Assembly (NCBI GenBank): GCA_028228615.1
Contig: JAOJBS010000001.1
Coordinates: 96,991 to 160,990 of the forward strand
Direction of reading: 5' to 3'
Length of the DNA stretch: 64,000 nt
From: UBA4421 sp028228615
Lineage (GTDB): Bacteria > Pseudomonadota > Gammaproteobacteria > Pseudomonadales > Azotimanducaceae
Shown here: positions 44,261 to 53,821 of the stretch, one piece after another
How positions within the stretch are numbered: position 1 is the first letter of the stretch
How the letters are laid out: the number at the start of each line of letters is the position of its first letter
Notes under the pieces: model-generated
Told to the model about the DNA's origin: nothing
What the model saw: only the letters and a program-made list of their open reading frames with translations
The model's database searches: none
Program-made: the position numbers and the translations under genes

Positions 44261-45292
44261 TTAGGCCTCTTGCATCATTTTGGTCACGCGAACCAACTCA
44301 TTAAAACGCTCTTTAGCCAAGCCGGTAGAGATGGCGTCTTGTGCCATAGCAATGCCGTTGGCTAAGCTGGTCGCAACGCCTGAAGCATAAATAGAGGCTC
44401 CGGCGTTGAGGCTAACAATATCCGCCGCCGCACTGGTGTCATCGGTCATTGATTGTTTGATCAATGCCAAACTCGATTCTGTAGAGGTTGCTACTAGTTC
44501 GCTGAGCTGTGTTTCACTGCGTGGGCTAAAGCCAAACTGCTGGGGGGTAATTTCATACTGACTAATCACTCCGTCTTGTAGTTCTACTACGTTAGTTGGT
44601 GCGTCGAGGCGTATCTCGTCTAGGCCTTGGCTATGCACAATCAAAGCGTGCTCTGACCCCAACAGTTTTAACACCTCGGCCATTTTGTACTGCCAGTCTT
44701 GGCTAAATACGCCAATGACTTGTCTTTTTGCACCTGCTGGATTTGTCATTGGGCCCAGTACATTCATCATTGTACGAATGCCGATTTCTTGGCGAATGGG
44801 GCCGGCAAAGCGCATGGCGCTGTGATGCGCTGGCGCAAACATAAAGCCTATGCCCACCTCTTCTATGCAGGTAGCAATTTGCTCAACCTTCAAATTAAGT
44901 TCTACGCCTGCCGCCTCCAATACATCTGCACTGCCGCTGAAGCTGGTCATTTTTCGATTGCCGTGTTTCGCCACACTGGCGCCTGTTGCCGCTGTTACGA
45001 ATGCCGCCGCCGTGGAAATGTTGAACAGTTTTGTGCCGCTGCCGCCGGTGCCGCAGGTATCGACCAAGTGGTCTGCCTTAACAGGCACCTTGTTTGCAAG
45101 GGCGCGCATAGTCATGGCGGCCCCAGCAATCTCTTCGGGGGTTTCGCCTTTCACGCGCAGTGCCGCAAGGATGGCTCCTATTTGGCCCGCCGTAGCTTCC
45201 CCAGACATGATTTGGTGGAAGACTTTGGCGGTATGTTCTTGGCTGAGGTTGTGACCGTCAACAATTTTTGCCAGCGCTGTGGGTATATCCAT
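44261..45292 (-). CDS. trpD: Anthranilate phosphoribosyltransferase
   Basis: TrpD joins anthranilate with PRPP. The 343 residues show the PRPP motif DTCGTGGSGTKLFNIST, KHGNRKMTSFSGSADVLE and RTMMNVLGPMTNPA. It lies 23 bp downstream of trpG in the trp operon. TrpG and TrpD are separate, unlike the fused form of enterobacteria. Confidence 0.96.
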   Translation of the reverse strand: MDIPTALAKIVDGHNLSQEHTAKVFHQIMSGEATAGQIGAILAALRVKGETPEEIAGAAMTMRALANKVPVKADHLVDTCGTGGSGTKLFNISTAAAFVTAATGASVAKHGNRKMTSFSGSADVLEAAGVELNLKVEQIATCIEEVGIGFMFAPAHHSAMRFAGPIRQEIGIRTMMNVLGPMTNPAGAKRQVIGVFSQDWQYKMAEVLKLLGSEHALIVHSQGLDEIRLDAPTNVVELQDGVISQYEITPQQFGFSPRSETQLSELVATSTESSLALIKQSMTDDTSAAADIVSLNAGASIYASGVATSLANGIAMAQDAISTGLAKERFNELVRVTKMMQEA

Positions 45293-45315
45293 CGTTCTAA
45301 TTTGCCTATTTGGTC

Positions 45316-45891
45316 TTAACTTTTGAGGAAATTGTTCAGCAGGTCATAACCATGCTCGGTGAGAATAGACTCAGGGTGAAACTGTACACCTTCAATACCT
45401 AGCTCACGGTGCCGTAGCCCCATGATCTCATCCACCTCTCCATCTTTCTCTGTCCAAGCAGTTACTTCTAAAGTGCTCGGCAGCGTGGCCTTGTCCACCA
45501 CGAGAGAGTGATAGCGGGTGGCTTCAAAAGGTTGCTTTAGACCTGCAAAAACGCCCTCGCCGTTATGGTGTATGGCTGAGGTTTTGCCATGCATAACACT
45601 GCCTGCGCGGCCAATGGTGCCGCCAAAGCTTTGTCCGATGCTTTGATGTCCAAGGCAGATGCCCAAGATAGGAATTTTGCCAGCAAAGTGATCTACCGCT
45701 TCAAGTGATATACCTGCCTCGTTGGGTGTACAGGGTCCGGGAGAGATGACAATTTTCTCCGGGGCCATTGCCTCTATTTCTGCAATAGTAATTTCGTCGT
45801 TGCGTCGAACTTCGACTTCGGCGCCAAGTTCCAACAAATATTGCACAATGTTATAGGTAAAAGAATCGTAGTTATCAATCATTAAAATCAT
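45316..45891 (-). CDS. trpG: Anthranilate synthase glutamine amidotransferase component
   Basis: TrpG supplies ammonia to TrpE from glutamine. The 191 residues show the class I amidotransferase triad: Cys in GICLGHQSIGQ, His and Glu in VQFHPESILTEHG. It may also serve p-aminobenzoate synthesis, since no pabA is visible here. It follows trpE by 61 bp. Confidence 0.96.
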   Translation of the reverse strand: MILMIDNYDSFTYNIVQYLLELGAEVEVRRNDEITIAEIEAMAPEKIVISPGPCTPNEAGISLEAVDHFAGKIPILGICLGHQSIGQSFGGTIGRAGSVMHGKTSAIHHNGEGVFAGLKQPFEATRYHSLVVDKATLPSTLEVTAWTEKDGEVDEIMGLRHRELGIEGVQFHPESILTEHGYDLLNNFLKS

Positions 45892-45952
45892 GTTCGGTCT
45901 CCCTTTTATGGAGTAGCTGTATGGCTTAGCTGTTTGTGGTTTAAGCGGACAA

Positions 45953-47422
45953 TTAGGGGGCTGGATTGATGAGTTTGTTCTCAGCCATTGCCGCCGCGCG
46001 GAATATGGCGCGGCCTTTGTTTAAACTTTCTTTCCACTCTAAGCGGGGTATCGAGTCGTGGACGATACCGCCGCCAGCTTCTATGTATAGCTTGCCGTCT
46101 TTGACCACAGCGGTGCGAATTGCTATCGCAGTATCCATATTGCCGTTCCAGGCCAGATAGCCTACTGCGCCACCGTAGATGCCGCGTTTAACCGGCTCTA
46201 GTTCGTCAATGATTTCCATTGCTCTGACCTTGGGCGCGCCGGACAAAGTGCCTACGGGCAGTGTCGCTCGCAGCACATCCATGGCGCTCTTACCGGGCTT
46301 GAGCATGCCCTCCACATTGGAACAAATGTGCATAACGTGGGAGTAGCGCTCGATCATAAATTTTTCGGTTACGGTGACCGTGCCCGGTTGCGCCACTCGA
46401 CCCACGTCGTTACGACCTAGGTCGATAAGCATGAGGTGCTCGGCAATTTCTTTGGGATCGTTTTTTAGCTCTTCTTCAAGAGCCAGATCCTCGGCTTCTG
46501 TGTGGCCGCGTCTGCGCGTGCCAGCTAGCGGTCGGTTGGTGACTTTGCCGTCTTCCAAACGCGCCAGTATTTCTGGAGATGAGCTGACTATTTCGAAATC
46601 ATCTAAATCCATAAAGTACATGTAAGGCGAAGGATTGAGGCTGCGCAGGGCGCGATACAAGTTAATGGACGGTGCTTGAAACGGAATGCTCATACGCTGA
46701 GCCAGAACCACCTGCATGATGTCGCCGTCCATTGTGTAATCGCGAATTTTTTCAACCGCTGCCTTAAAAGCGTCCTCACCAAATTCTGAAACGAAGTCGC
46801 TTTCTACAATGACCTGATTAGCCGTGCCATGTTCGACGCCGGTTACAGGCAGTGACAGTGACTCCGCTCTAGCCCGGAGTTTGTTTTGCATGTCGTTAAT
46901 GCTGTTGGGCACATCGGGGTCTACTAAGCTGATCATTTGCATTCGACCTTTGAGGTTGTCGAATACCACAACCTCTTCGCTGACCATCAAGACGATGTCT
47001 GGCGTGTTTAGGGTATCTTTGGGTGTGCTGTTGGCGAGTTTCTTCTCGACATAGCGAACGGTATCGTAGCCAAAGTAGCCGACCAAGCCGCCAAAGAATC
47101 TGGGCAAACCTTCAGTTTCTGTGACGTTGAAGCGTGCCTGAAATGCCTCGATGAAGGTCAGTGGATCGTCGCTTTCAACGGATTCCACCACCTCTTTATC
47201 TGTGATGACTTCAATTTTGTGGCCGTGCACTTTTATGAGCGTGCGCGCCGGTAGCCCAATGATGGAGTAACGTCCCCATTTCTCGCCGCCTTGAGCCGAT
47301 TCCAAAAGGTAGGAGTAAGGGCCTTGAGCAAGTTTTAAATAAACAGATAACGGGGTGTCGAGATCAGCTAGGGTTTCGTGAACAACGGGGACACGATTGT
47401 AGACGGGTAAAGTAGTATTCAT
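45953..47422 (-). CDS. trpE: Anthranilate synthase component I
   Basis: TrpE makes anthranilate from chorismate and is inhibited by tryptophan. The 489 residues show the N-terminal LLESAQGGEKWGRYSI (the Trp-site LLES segment) and the catalytic end with SPEILARLEDG, RPLAGTRRRG and PVGTLSGAPKVRAMEI. It is first of the trp operon and lies downstream of rpe-gph. Confidence 0.96.
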   Translation of the reverse strand: MNTTLPVYNRVPVVHETLADLDTPLSVYLKLAQGPYSYLLESAQGGEKWGRYSIIGLPARTLIKVHGHKIEVITDKEVVESVESDDPLTFIEAFQARFNVTETEGLPRFFGGLVGYFGYDTVRYVEKKLANSTPKDTLNTPDIVLMVSEEVVVFDNLKGRMQMISLVDPDVPNSINDMQNKLRARAESLSLPVTGVEHGTANQVIVESDFVSEFGEDAFKAAVEKIRDYTMDGDIMQVVLAQRMSIPFQAPSINLYRALRSLNPSPYMYFMDLDDFEIVSSSPEILARLEDGKVTNRPLAGTRRRGHTEAEDLALEEELKNDPKEIAEHLMLIDLGRNDVGRVAQPGTVTVTEKFMIERYSHVMHICSNVEGMLKPGKSAMDVLRATLPVGTLSGAPKVRAMEIIDELEPVKRGIYGGAVGYLAWNGNMDTAIAIRTAVVKDGKLYIEAGGGIVHDSIPRLEWKESLNKGRAIFRAAAMAENKLINPAP

Positions 47423-47802
47423 GATCTGCCTTTAACATAAGATTTGGACGAAAAAGAGGCGGGCAGCATGGCTGCCAGCAGAGGGTCGGGTTAGCGTCGC
47501 CAACGTCCTTGTAACGGAAGGGCTCCGTTTTTTTCGTCTTTTGTGTCGTAACACGGCATCGCCACGTCCGGGAGATTATGCAAGAGCGAAGGCTACCACG
47601 CGAAATTGGCGTTTTGGAAGACTGAAGTTCTTGTTGGCGGCAAAAAGCCGACGATTACCTGAAAAAATTCCCAAAACTCGAGGCAGGTGCCGCAAGACCG
47701 CTTTATCTGGGTACTTTAAGAAAGCACTTTAGAAAAGCGCTTTAGAAAAGGACTTTAGAAAAGCACTTTAAGAAACTGAAAGAAGCGCCTTGGCGGTGCC
47801 CT
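47423..47802. other. trpE leader region and gap before gph
   Basis: The 380 bp upstream of trpE (minus strand) contain a GGCAGC-CAT-GCTGCC hairpin (47462-47476) followed after six bases by TTTTT, which could act as an attenuator. On the plus strand a stem AACGGA / TCCGTT with seven T (47513-47535) would stop a transcript antisense to the leader. I found no Trp-rich leader peptide. The part near 47711-47775 is a repeat array. Confidence 0.4.
47711..47775. repeat. Five tandem 12-14-bp units (GCACTTTAGAAAA family)
   Basis: Five consecutive units of 12-14 bp read GTACTTTAAGAAA, GCACTTTAGAAAA, GCGCTTTAGAAAAG, GACTTTAGAAAA and GCACTTTAAGAAA. They lie just past the gph stop codon, between gph and trpE. 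Confidence 0.8.
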
Positions 47803-48456
47803 TTAAAGCAGTTCTTTGATGCTATCTATGACCTTATCGGGCTTTAAGGTGGCAACATCTATGCCGTGGTTGTAGCCGTCGCGCAAGCACGCCACATCTA
47901 CATGAGCTGCCCGGGCAGCACCTATGTCCGCATCTGAGTCGCCAATCATCAGTGCCTGCTCAGGATCGACTTTGAAAAAATCGAGCACATGCTGAATGGG
48001 GTCCGGCGCAGGTTTAGGGTTGGGTGTTGTATCGCCGCAAACAATTAAATCAAAGTGAGTCTTTAGATCCATTGCGGTGAGCAATGGCACGCTGAGCTCA
48101 GTGAGCTTGTTGGTCACAATAGCCAGGCGCGCACCACGCTGTTTGAGTGCCAGCAGCGTTGCCATGGTGTTTGGATAGAGCTGGCTATGATCAGCAATAT
48201 GCTCGCCGTAATAACTGAGAAAGGGCCCAAGTAATTTGTCTATTAACTGATCTTCCGGCTGCATTTGTTGATGCAATAGCGCCTGATGAATCAGTGTGCG
48301 TGAGCCATGCCCGATCCAATGGCGGACCAAGTCTAAAGAAACAATAGGTAAAGACGCCTGTTGAAGGCTGTGGTTTAGTGCCGCGCCAATGTCGGGCGCT
48401 GAGTCAACCAAGGTGCCATCGAGGTCGAAAAGGTAGGCGTCATATTGATTTTTCAT
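47803..48456 (-). CDS. gph: Phosphoglycolate phosphatase
   Basis: This 217-residue HAD phosphatase shows YLFDLDGTLVDSAPDI (nucleophile motif), AIVTNK, NPKPAPDPI and MIGDSDADIGAA, all standard for Gph. It removes phosphoglycolate from DNA repair or metabolism. It lies 15 bp after rpe and ahead of trpE, the usual order rpe-gph-trpE. Confidence 0.95.
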   Translation of the reverse strand: MKNQYDAYLFDLDGTLVDSAPDIGAALNHSLQQASLPIVSLDLVRHWIGHGSRTLIHQALLHQQMQPEDQLIDKLLGPFLSYYGEHIADHSQLYPNTMATLLALKQRGARLAIVTNKLTELSVPLLTAMDLKTHFDLIVCGDTTPNPKPAPDPIQHVLDFFKVDPEQALMIGDSDADIGAARAAHVDVACLRDGYNHGIDVATLKPDKVIDSIKELL

Positions 48457-48471
48457 ATTAGCGCACCGCGA

Positions 48472-49143
48472 TTAAGCGCTGGCTCCGTTAATTTCAGCGC
48501 GCATGGCGGTAATGGTTTGCGCATAATCGTCTGCGCCAAAAATAGCTGTCCCCGCAACAAATGCGTCGGCTCCGGCTTTGGCTGCAGCGCCAATATTTTC
48601 GATCTTAATGCCGCCATCTACTTGCAGGCGAATAGCGCGGCCGCTGGCATCAATTTGCTCGCGAGCGTTGGCCAGTTTGGTCAAGCTGGAGGGAATAAAT
48701 GATTGTCCTCCAAAGCCTGGGTTTACCGACATGATGAGCACCAAATCAACAATGTCGATAACCTCTGCCAATACATCCATTGGCGTCGCAGGGTTAAATA
48801 CCAATCCTGCTTTGGCCCCCCCTTCGTGGATCATGGATAAAGTTTTGTGCAAGTGTTCGGTAGATTCTGGGTGCACGGTAATATAGTCCGCGCCGGCGTT
48901 GAGAAAATCCTCTACTAACCTATCTACCGGTTTCACCATTAGGTGCACGTCTATGCAGGCGTCTATGCCAGCTTTGCGCAAAGAACTCAGCACCAATGGC
49001 CCAATAGATAAATTGGGTACGTAGTGGTTGTCCATTACGTCAAAGTGAATGGTGTCCGCGCCTGCGGCTAAGACATTGCGAACTTCATCGCCTAAGCGAG
49101 TGAAATCAGCGGCTAAAATAGAAGGGCAAATCCATTGGCTCAT
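48472..49143 (-). CDS. rpe: Ribulose-phosphate 3-epimerase
   Basis: Rpe interconverts ribulose and xylulose 5-phosphate in the pentose phosphate pathway. The 223 residues form a TIM barrel with SILAADFTRLGDEV, HFDVMDNHYVPNLS, DVHLMVKPVD, MSVNPGFGGQSF and the phosphate-binding end VDGGIKIENIGA. It is the first gene of a minus-strand run with gph and probably trp. Confidence 0.97.
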   Translation of the reverse strand: MSQWICPSILAADFTRLGDEVRNVLAAGADTIHFDVMDNHYVPNLSIGPLVLSSLRKAGIDACIDVHLMVKPVDRLVEDFLNAGADYITVHPESTEHLHKTLSMIHEGGAKAGLVFNPATPMDVLAEVIDIVDLVLIMSVNPGFGGQSFIPSSLTKLANAREQIDASGRAIRLQVDGGIKIENIGAAAKAGADAFVAGTAIFGADDYAQTITAMRAEINGASA

Positions 49144-49289
49144 AGATATATCTGGGTACTTTGTGGCAGAGCGGCAATTCTAACTTAGCGGTTGGGGAAT
49201 ACCCTATTTTTTCGTGAAAAATGATAAGAATTTATGCGTGATTGGAAAACTAATTTGAGTGCGGTTAAGGGCTTTTTGAAGCCCCGGTA

Positions 49290-49943
49290 CTAGTTGCCAC
49301 TAACGTTGGCGTAGTCGCTGAGGGTGCCAATATCTGTCCATTGCCCCTTATGCACTTGAGCAGACAACTGACCTTGTTCGATGGCCTCAAACATCAGATC
49401 TCGGCTGGAGAAGGCACCTTCTGGGCTGTTAGCAAATATGCGCTGAGAGAATATTGAGATACCGCAATAAACAAAGTCGTCCCCTCGTTGGGTCACCCGC
49501 CCTTGGCTGTATTCAAAATCGCCGCGCGCCCGAGTGTTTGGTGTGGGTGCTAAAACAAGGTGGGCAGTATCGTTGGGCGCTAATGTGTCGGGTAGGCTGC
49601 TGAAATCAAAGTCGGTATATATGTCGCCGTTACACACAATAAATTCCTCCTCCTCTAAAAGAGGCAGCGCATTTTTTATGCCGCCGCCGGTTTCTAATAA
49701 GGATTGTTCATGGCTATAGGCTATTTGCATGCCAAACTTTTCGCCGTTGCCCAGCGCGCGCTCTATTAGTTCTCCCAGGTGATACAGGTTGATGACCACA
49801 TGAGTGATGTTTGCTGCGCGCAATTGCTGCAGTTGGCGCACTATTAGCGGCTGACCTTTGATCGGTAGCAAAGGTTTTGGTGTGGTGTCAGTGAGCGGCG
49901 CTAGGCGAGCACCTCGGCCTGCGGCCAAAATGATTGCTTTCAT
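49290..49943 (-). CDS. murU: MurNAc-1-phosphate uridylyltransferase MurU
   Basis: MurU turns MurNAc-1-phosphate into UDP-MurNAc in the MurNAc recycling route known from Pseudomonas. The 217 residues show the nucleotidyltransferase start AAGRGARLAPLTDTTPKPLL, CNGDIYTDFDF and WTDIGTLSDY. Its start overlaps the amgK stop by four bases, so both are translated together. Small nucleotidyltransferases are hard to tell apart, but the partner amgK and lptD next door support MurU. Confidence 0.92.
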   Translation of the reverse strand: MKAIILAAGRGARLAPLTDTTPKPLLPIKGQPLIVRQLQQLRAANITHVVINLYHLGELIERALGNGEKFGMQIAYSHEQSLLETGGGIKNALPLLEEEEFIVCNGDIYTDFDFSSLPDTLAPNDTAHLVLAPTPNTRARGDFEYSQGRVTQRGDDFVYCGISIFSQRIFANSPEGAFSSRDLMFEAIEQGQLSAQVHKGQWTDIGTLSDYANVSGN

Positions 49944-51007
49944 ATGCGCGTCAAGTCCTGACAGTTTTTCATAGGCGCTTGTAAACTTTGGAAGAATACC
50001 GCCAAATCTTGGGTTTCGCTGTAACCGTTTGCGACACTGGCTAGACGCTTCATTACCGTGGGTATGTGTTCTAGGTGGCTAGACTTGCCGTCACGCAAAT
50101 GTAGACGAGCGAAAATGCCCACTGCCTTTATCTGTCGCTGCATGGCGGTGAAGTCGAACCAGGTTTTAATTTTTGCGTGGTCGCTTGTTGCATTGTAATT
50201 GTATTGCGCAAACAACGGGCTTGCGTTGACGTAGTGCCCAAGCAAGGTATCAATGTCTTGTTCTGAAAATGTGTAATAACAATCGCGGAGCAGCGATGCG
50301 GGGTCGTAGAGTGCTGGGCCAATAAGCGCATCTTGGAAATCTACAATACCTATCTTGGGCTGCTGGCCCGAATGACTATTTTGATAAAGCAAATTACGGC
50401 TGTGGTAGTCGCGATGCACGCAAGCTTGGGGCTGCTCTAACAGAGCGTTAACCAGTAATTGTTTTAGTGTTGCTAAAAGTTCAACTTGCTCGCGGCTGAT
50501 CTGAGCGCCCAGTAGCTTGTCTATAAACCACTCGTCAAAGAGATCAAACTCCATTTCCATGCGCGCTTGGTCGTAGCTGGGTACGAGCGCGCTGTGTATT
50601 GGTTGTAGTTGCTGCAACGTATCAAGGGCCGCCTTAATGGCTTCTTCTGCCAGCGGGTGGGTCGCAGAATTTGCCTGTAGATCGGTTGCGGTTTGGGTTG
50701 CTGGGTAGAGGTCTTCAAAATGGGTGCTACCAAGGTCCTGCATGAGAAAGTAACCCAGTCCTAAATCTTTATGGATGATCTGGGGTACACCAAGGCCATT
50801 TGCATGAAACAGCTGGGCCAGCGCAAGAAATTGGTCGTTATTTTCTAATTCAGGGGGGCTCCACATGGCAACCCAACTGGTGGGTGTATCACCAGCAGTG
50901 CGATAAAAAGTTCTGTGGCTGGCTTCTACTCTGAGTGAGAGTAAACTGATATCAGCGCCTGTCACTTCTCTACACCAAGCTAGGATTGTTTTTTTGGAGT
51001 TTTTCAC
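49940..51007 (-). CDS. amgK: MurNAc/GlcNAc anomeric kinase AmgK
   Basis: AmgK phosphorylates MurNAc (and GlcNAc) at C1. The 355 residues form an APH-like kinase with WVAMWSPPE near the start, YFLMQDLGSTHFEDL, the catalytic CVHRDYHSRNLLY and the metal motif GIVDFQDALIGPALYD. It starts with GTG 51007 and is divergent from lptD with only 35 bp between. AmgK with MurU bypasses MurA and gives fosfomycin tolerance in Pseudomonas. Confidence 0.93.
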   Translation of the reverse strand: MKNSKKTILAWCREVTGADISLLSLRVEASHRTFYRTAGDTPTSWVAMWSPPELENNDQFLALAQLFHANGLGVPQIIHKDLGLGYFLMQDLGSTHFEDLYPATQTATDLQANSATHPLAEEAIKAALDTLQQLQPIHSALVPSYDQARMEMEFDLFDEWFIDKLLGAQISREQVELLATLKQLLVNALLEQPQACVHRDYHSRNLLYQNSHSGQQPKIGIVDFQDALIGPALYDPASLLRDCYYTFSEQDIDTLLGHYVNASPLFAQYNYNATSDHAKIKTWFDFTAMQRQIKAVGIFARLHLRDGKSSHLEHIPTVMKRLASVANGYSETQDLAVFFQSLQAPMKNCQDLTRI

Positions 51008-51042
51008 GTGAGTATTATAACCGGGGAGACAATTCTTTTATC

Positions 51043-53628
51043 ATGTACGGCATGAAATATACCTTGATAGCGCTGCTGGCCTCTAGCGCAATGTGTCCTC
51101 TTGGCCTCCAGGCTCAAATAACGGCTGGGCAGACTTGTGATCCCGCTGCCGCAAATGATTGCCTAGCCAGTGAACCTTTATCTTTGCAGAGCGCCAGTGC
51201 TGCCACCTCTAGGGTTATTCAGGCGACACCTTTTACGCTATTTGAAGATTTGGCCGCCTCTTATTACGTGCCATCCAATTTGCCATCAAATCTAACAGCA
51301 GGTGAATCAACCTCGGACCTAGATCAGTGCGCGGGTTCTTATCAACTTGCAGTATCAGACGCTCCAACTGCTGGGGTATCGGGTAAGACCCTTGATGAAA
51401 CATTGCTTCGGGCAAATTTGGACCAGTTGTCTGGGCAGGTAGAAGGTGATCTGCGCCTGCAAGGTAACGTGAGTATAGAGTTAGGCCAACGGCGGCTGGT
51501 TACCAGCCTTGCCGAAATGGATGTGCCTAATCAGCGCCTGTCATTCCCTCAAGGTGTTCGTATCAGCCAACCGAATCTGGTTGTCCAGGGTGATCGCGCC
51601 GAGATGGCGAGCGGATTGGGTACGGTAGAGCTAGAGGGCGTGCAAATGTTATTTGCAGATGCCGGCTTGCGTGGGCGGGGCGAGCGCATGTCGCAATCTG
51701 CCGACGGCAGCATGCTGCTCAAGCAAGGCGAATTCACGCGCTGCGAGCCCAATAATAATGGTTGGTCTCTAGTGGCTAAATCTCTTGAGGTACAAGAGGG
51801 TGACGTCTTCGCAACCACAAGAGGCACCGTGCTGAAGATTAAATCAGTACCTGTGTTTTATGCGCCGTATTTGCGCGTGCCGGTTAACGATCAGCGACAG
51901 ACCGGTCTGCTGACGCCAGCAGTTGGTTATTCCAGTGAAGACGGTCTGGATTTGGCTTTACCCTATTACCTGAATTTGGCGCCGAATTTGGACGCCACCA
52001 TAGTGCCCCGTGTTGTCACCCAGAGAGGTGTAGGTTTGGAGGGCGAGCTGCGTTACTTGTCGTCAAGACAGCAAAGCGTCATAGATTTAGCCATATTACC
52101 CAGTGATGATTTGTACAACGGTGTATTGGACCGGCGCACTTTTCAGGCTTTGAATAATGGACAAGGCGGTGCTGCCAACTTGCCGAGCAATTTTGCGCCG
52201 GCAGATCGCTGGCTGGCAGCAGTAGATCACTTTGGCCAATTTGGTCAGGTGCAAACTCGTGTAGATTTTTCTCGGGTCAGCGATAGGGACTATTTTCGCG
52301 ATGTTGATTCTAACCTTGGCGTAGGTAACCCCGTTGATTTGCAGCGCTTTGCTGAAGCGGCCTTCGTTTCGCCCAAATTGCAGGTGCGTCTTCTAAGCCA
52401 AGGGTTCCAGCGGCTAGATGAGCTGAACACCGAAAGCTATGAGCGCGCGCCGCAATTGTTACTGAACTATCAATCGCCTATCGGTAGTTCGATTGCGTCG
52501 GTTGGCCTGAATGCGCAATGGGCGGATTTTCAGCGCAACACCACACAGTTGAGTGGATTGACCTCAGCAGAGGGTAGTCGTCTGCATATTGAACCCAGTG
52601 TGCGCGTTGGTCAGCACAAGTCTGCGGGGTTTTGGGCCGCGGAGGCAGGATATAGGTACAGTCAGTACCAGCTTGATTACGCCGATTCAGTGTTTGCGGA
52701 CACAGTTGCTGACACCGACCCTAGCCGCGACGTTGCTTACCTGAGTTTGGATGCGGGTTTGTTTTTTGATCGGCAATTTAGTTTTGCTGGACTAAAGGGC
52801 ACGCAAACTTTAGAGCCGCGCCTTTATTACTTTCGGCAAGGCTATGAAGATCAGGACAACTTGCCTATTTTTGACTCTACCTACATCGCTCTAGACTACG
52901 CCCAGCTGTTTCGTAGCAACCGCTTTGTTGGCTTAGACAGAATTGGTGATGCGGATCAAATTACCCTTGGTGTTACGTCTCGATTTTTGTCCGCTGTGAA
53001 TGGGCGTGAGCTGCTCAGTGTCAGTGTTGGGCAAATTGAGCAATTTTCTGACCCGCGCGTATCTCTAGCTAATAACCTGCTTACGAATAATCAGCCCGAT
53101 TCCGCTGCTCTGGCTGGAGAGGTTACTGCACATTTAAGCCCTCGTTGGCAGGTGAGCGCTAATGAAGTTTGGGACTACGAGCAAAGTCGGTGGCAAGAAC
53201 TGGGTGCCTCGGTGCGCTACCGAGGTGATAACAAACACATTTTCAACATGGGCTTTCGGCGGCGTGCTCAAGACGACATTGAGCAAGCCGAGTTATCTTT
53301 CTATTGGCCTATTAGTCAGAAGTTAGGTGTTATGGCGCGTTGGCACTATGATGTCAGCGACAATCGAACTGTAGAAGGCTTTGGTGGTTTAGAATATGAC
53401 GACTGCTGTTTGCGCGCGCGACTCATGGTCCGGCAATATTTGGACAATCCGACTTTTACTGGCCAGTTCCAACAAAACAATCAGCCAGTTTTTCAAGGCA
53501 CGAACTTTCTTCGTACAGATAGAAGTATTTATCTGCAAGTTGTGTTCAAGGGCTTGGCAGGTTTTGGCAATAAAGTTGACCAAATCCTAGAGCGCGGTGT
53601 GCGCGGCTATAGACCCGTTTCGCAATGA
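51043..53628 (+). CDS. lptD: LPS-assembly protein LptD
   Basis: LptD is the outer-membrane beta-barrel that inserts lipopolysaccharide. The 861 residues begin with a signal peptide (ending GLQA), then Cys-containing segments (TCDPAAANDC, LDQCAGSYQ), the OstA jellyroll (about 125-290) and a large barrel. The C-terminal CC pair in EYDDCCLRAR matches the disulfide partners of E. coli LptD. ATG 51043 or 51052 can start it; GGGGAG lies 15 bases before the first. surA follows, as usual. Confidence 0.95.
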   Translation: MYGMKYTLIALLASSAMCPLGLQAQITAGQTCDPAAANDCLASEPLSLQSASAATSRVIQATPFTLFEDLAASYYVPSNLPSNLTAGESTSDLDQCAGSYQLAVSDAPTAGVSGKTLDETLLRANLDQLSGQVEGDLRLQGNVSIELGQRRLVTSLAEMDVPNQRLSFPQGVRISQPNLVVQGDRAEMASGLGTVELEGVQMLFADAGLRGRGERMSQSADGSMLLKQGEFTRCEPNNNGWSLVAKSLEVQEGDVFATTRGTVLKIKSVPVFYAPYLRVPVNDQRQTGLLTPAVGYSSEDGLDLALPYYLNLAPNLDATIVPRVVTQRGVGLEGELRYLSSRQQSVIDLAILPSDDLYNGVLDRRTFQALNNGQGGAANLPSNFAPADRWLAAVDHFGQFGQVQTRVDFSRVSDRDYFRDVDSNLGVGNPVDLQRFAEAAFVSPKLQVRLLSQGFQRLDELNTESYERAPQLLLNYQSPIGSSIASVGLNAQWADFQRNTTQLSGLTSAEGSRLHIEPSVRVGQHKSAGFWAAEAGYRYSQYQLDYADSVFADTVADTDPSRDVAYLSLDAGLFFDRQFSFAGLKGTQTLEPRLYYFRQGYEDQDNLPIFDSTYIALDYAQLFRSNRFVGLDRIGDADQITLGVTSRFLSAVNGRELLSVSVGQIEQFSDPRVSLANNLLTNNQPDSAALAGEVTAHLSPRWQVSANEVWDYEQSRWQELGASVRYRGDNKHIFNMGFRRRAQDDIEQAELSFYWPISQKLGVMARWHYDVSDNRTVEGFGGLEYDDCCLRARLMVRQYLDNPTFTGQFQQNNQPVFQGTNFLRTDRSIYLQVVFKGLAGFGNKVDQILERGVRGYRPVSQ

Positions 53629-53821
53629 GCATTATAAGGGTGGCGAGAAATGGGCGCTTTTTTTGAGCGCTCCTTTTAGGGCCAATTTTTAGGCTTTGCA
53701 ATGGACTGGTTTGGGTCGAAAAAACCCGGCACCATAGCTAGGTACGGCGAGACAAAATCAGCAAGTGGCTATGTAGCCATTGTGCATTTTCATTAGATGA
53801 TTAAATAAACGGATGGGCAGA

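Noticed and set aside
44699..45319. 206-codon and 134-codon open frames on the plus strand inside trpD
   Set aside because: They are antisense to trpD, rich in Cys and His as shadow frames often are, and have no recognisable domain or ribosome site.
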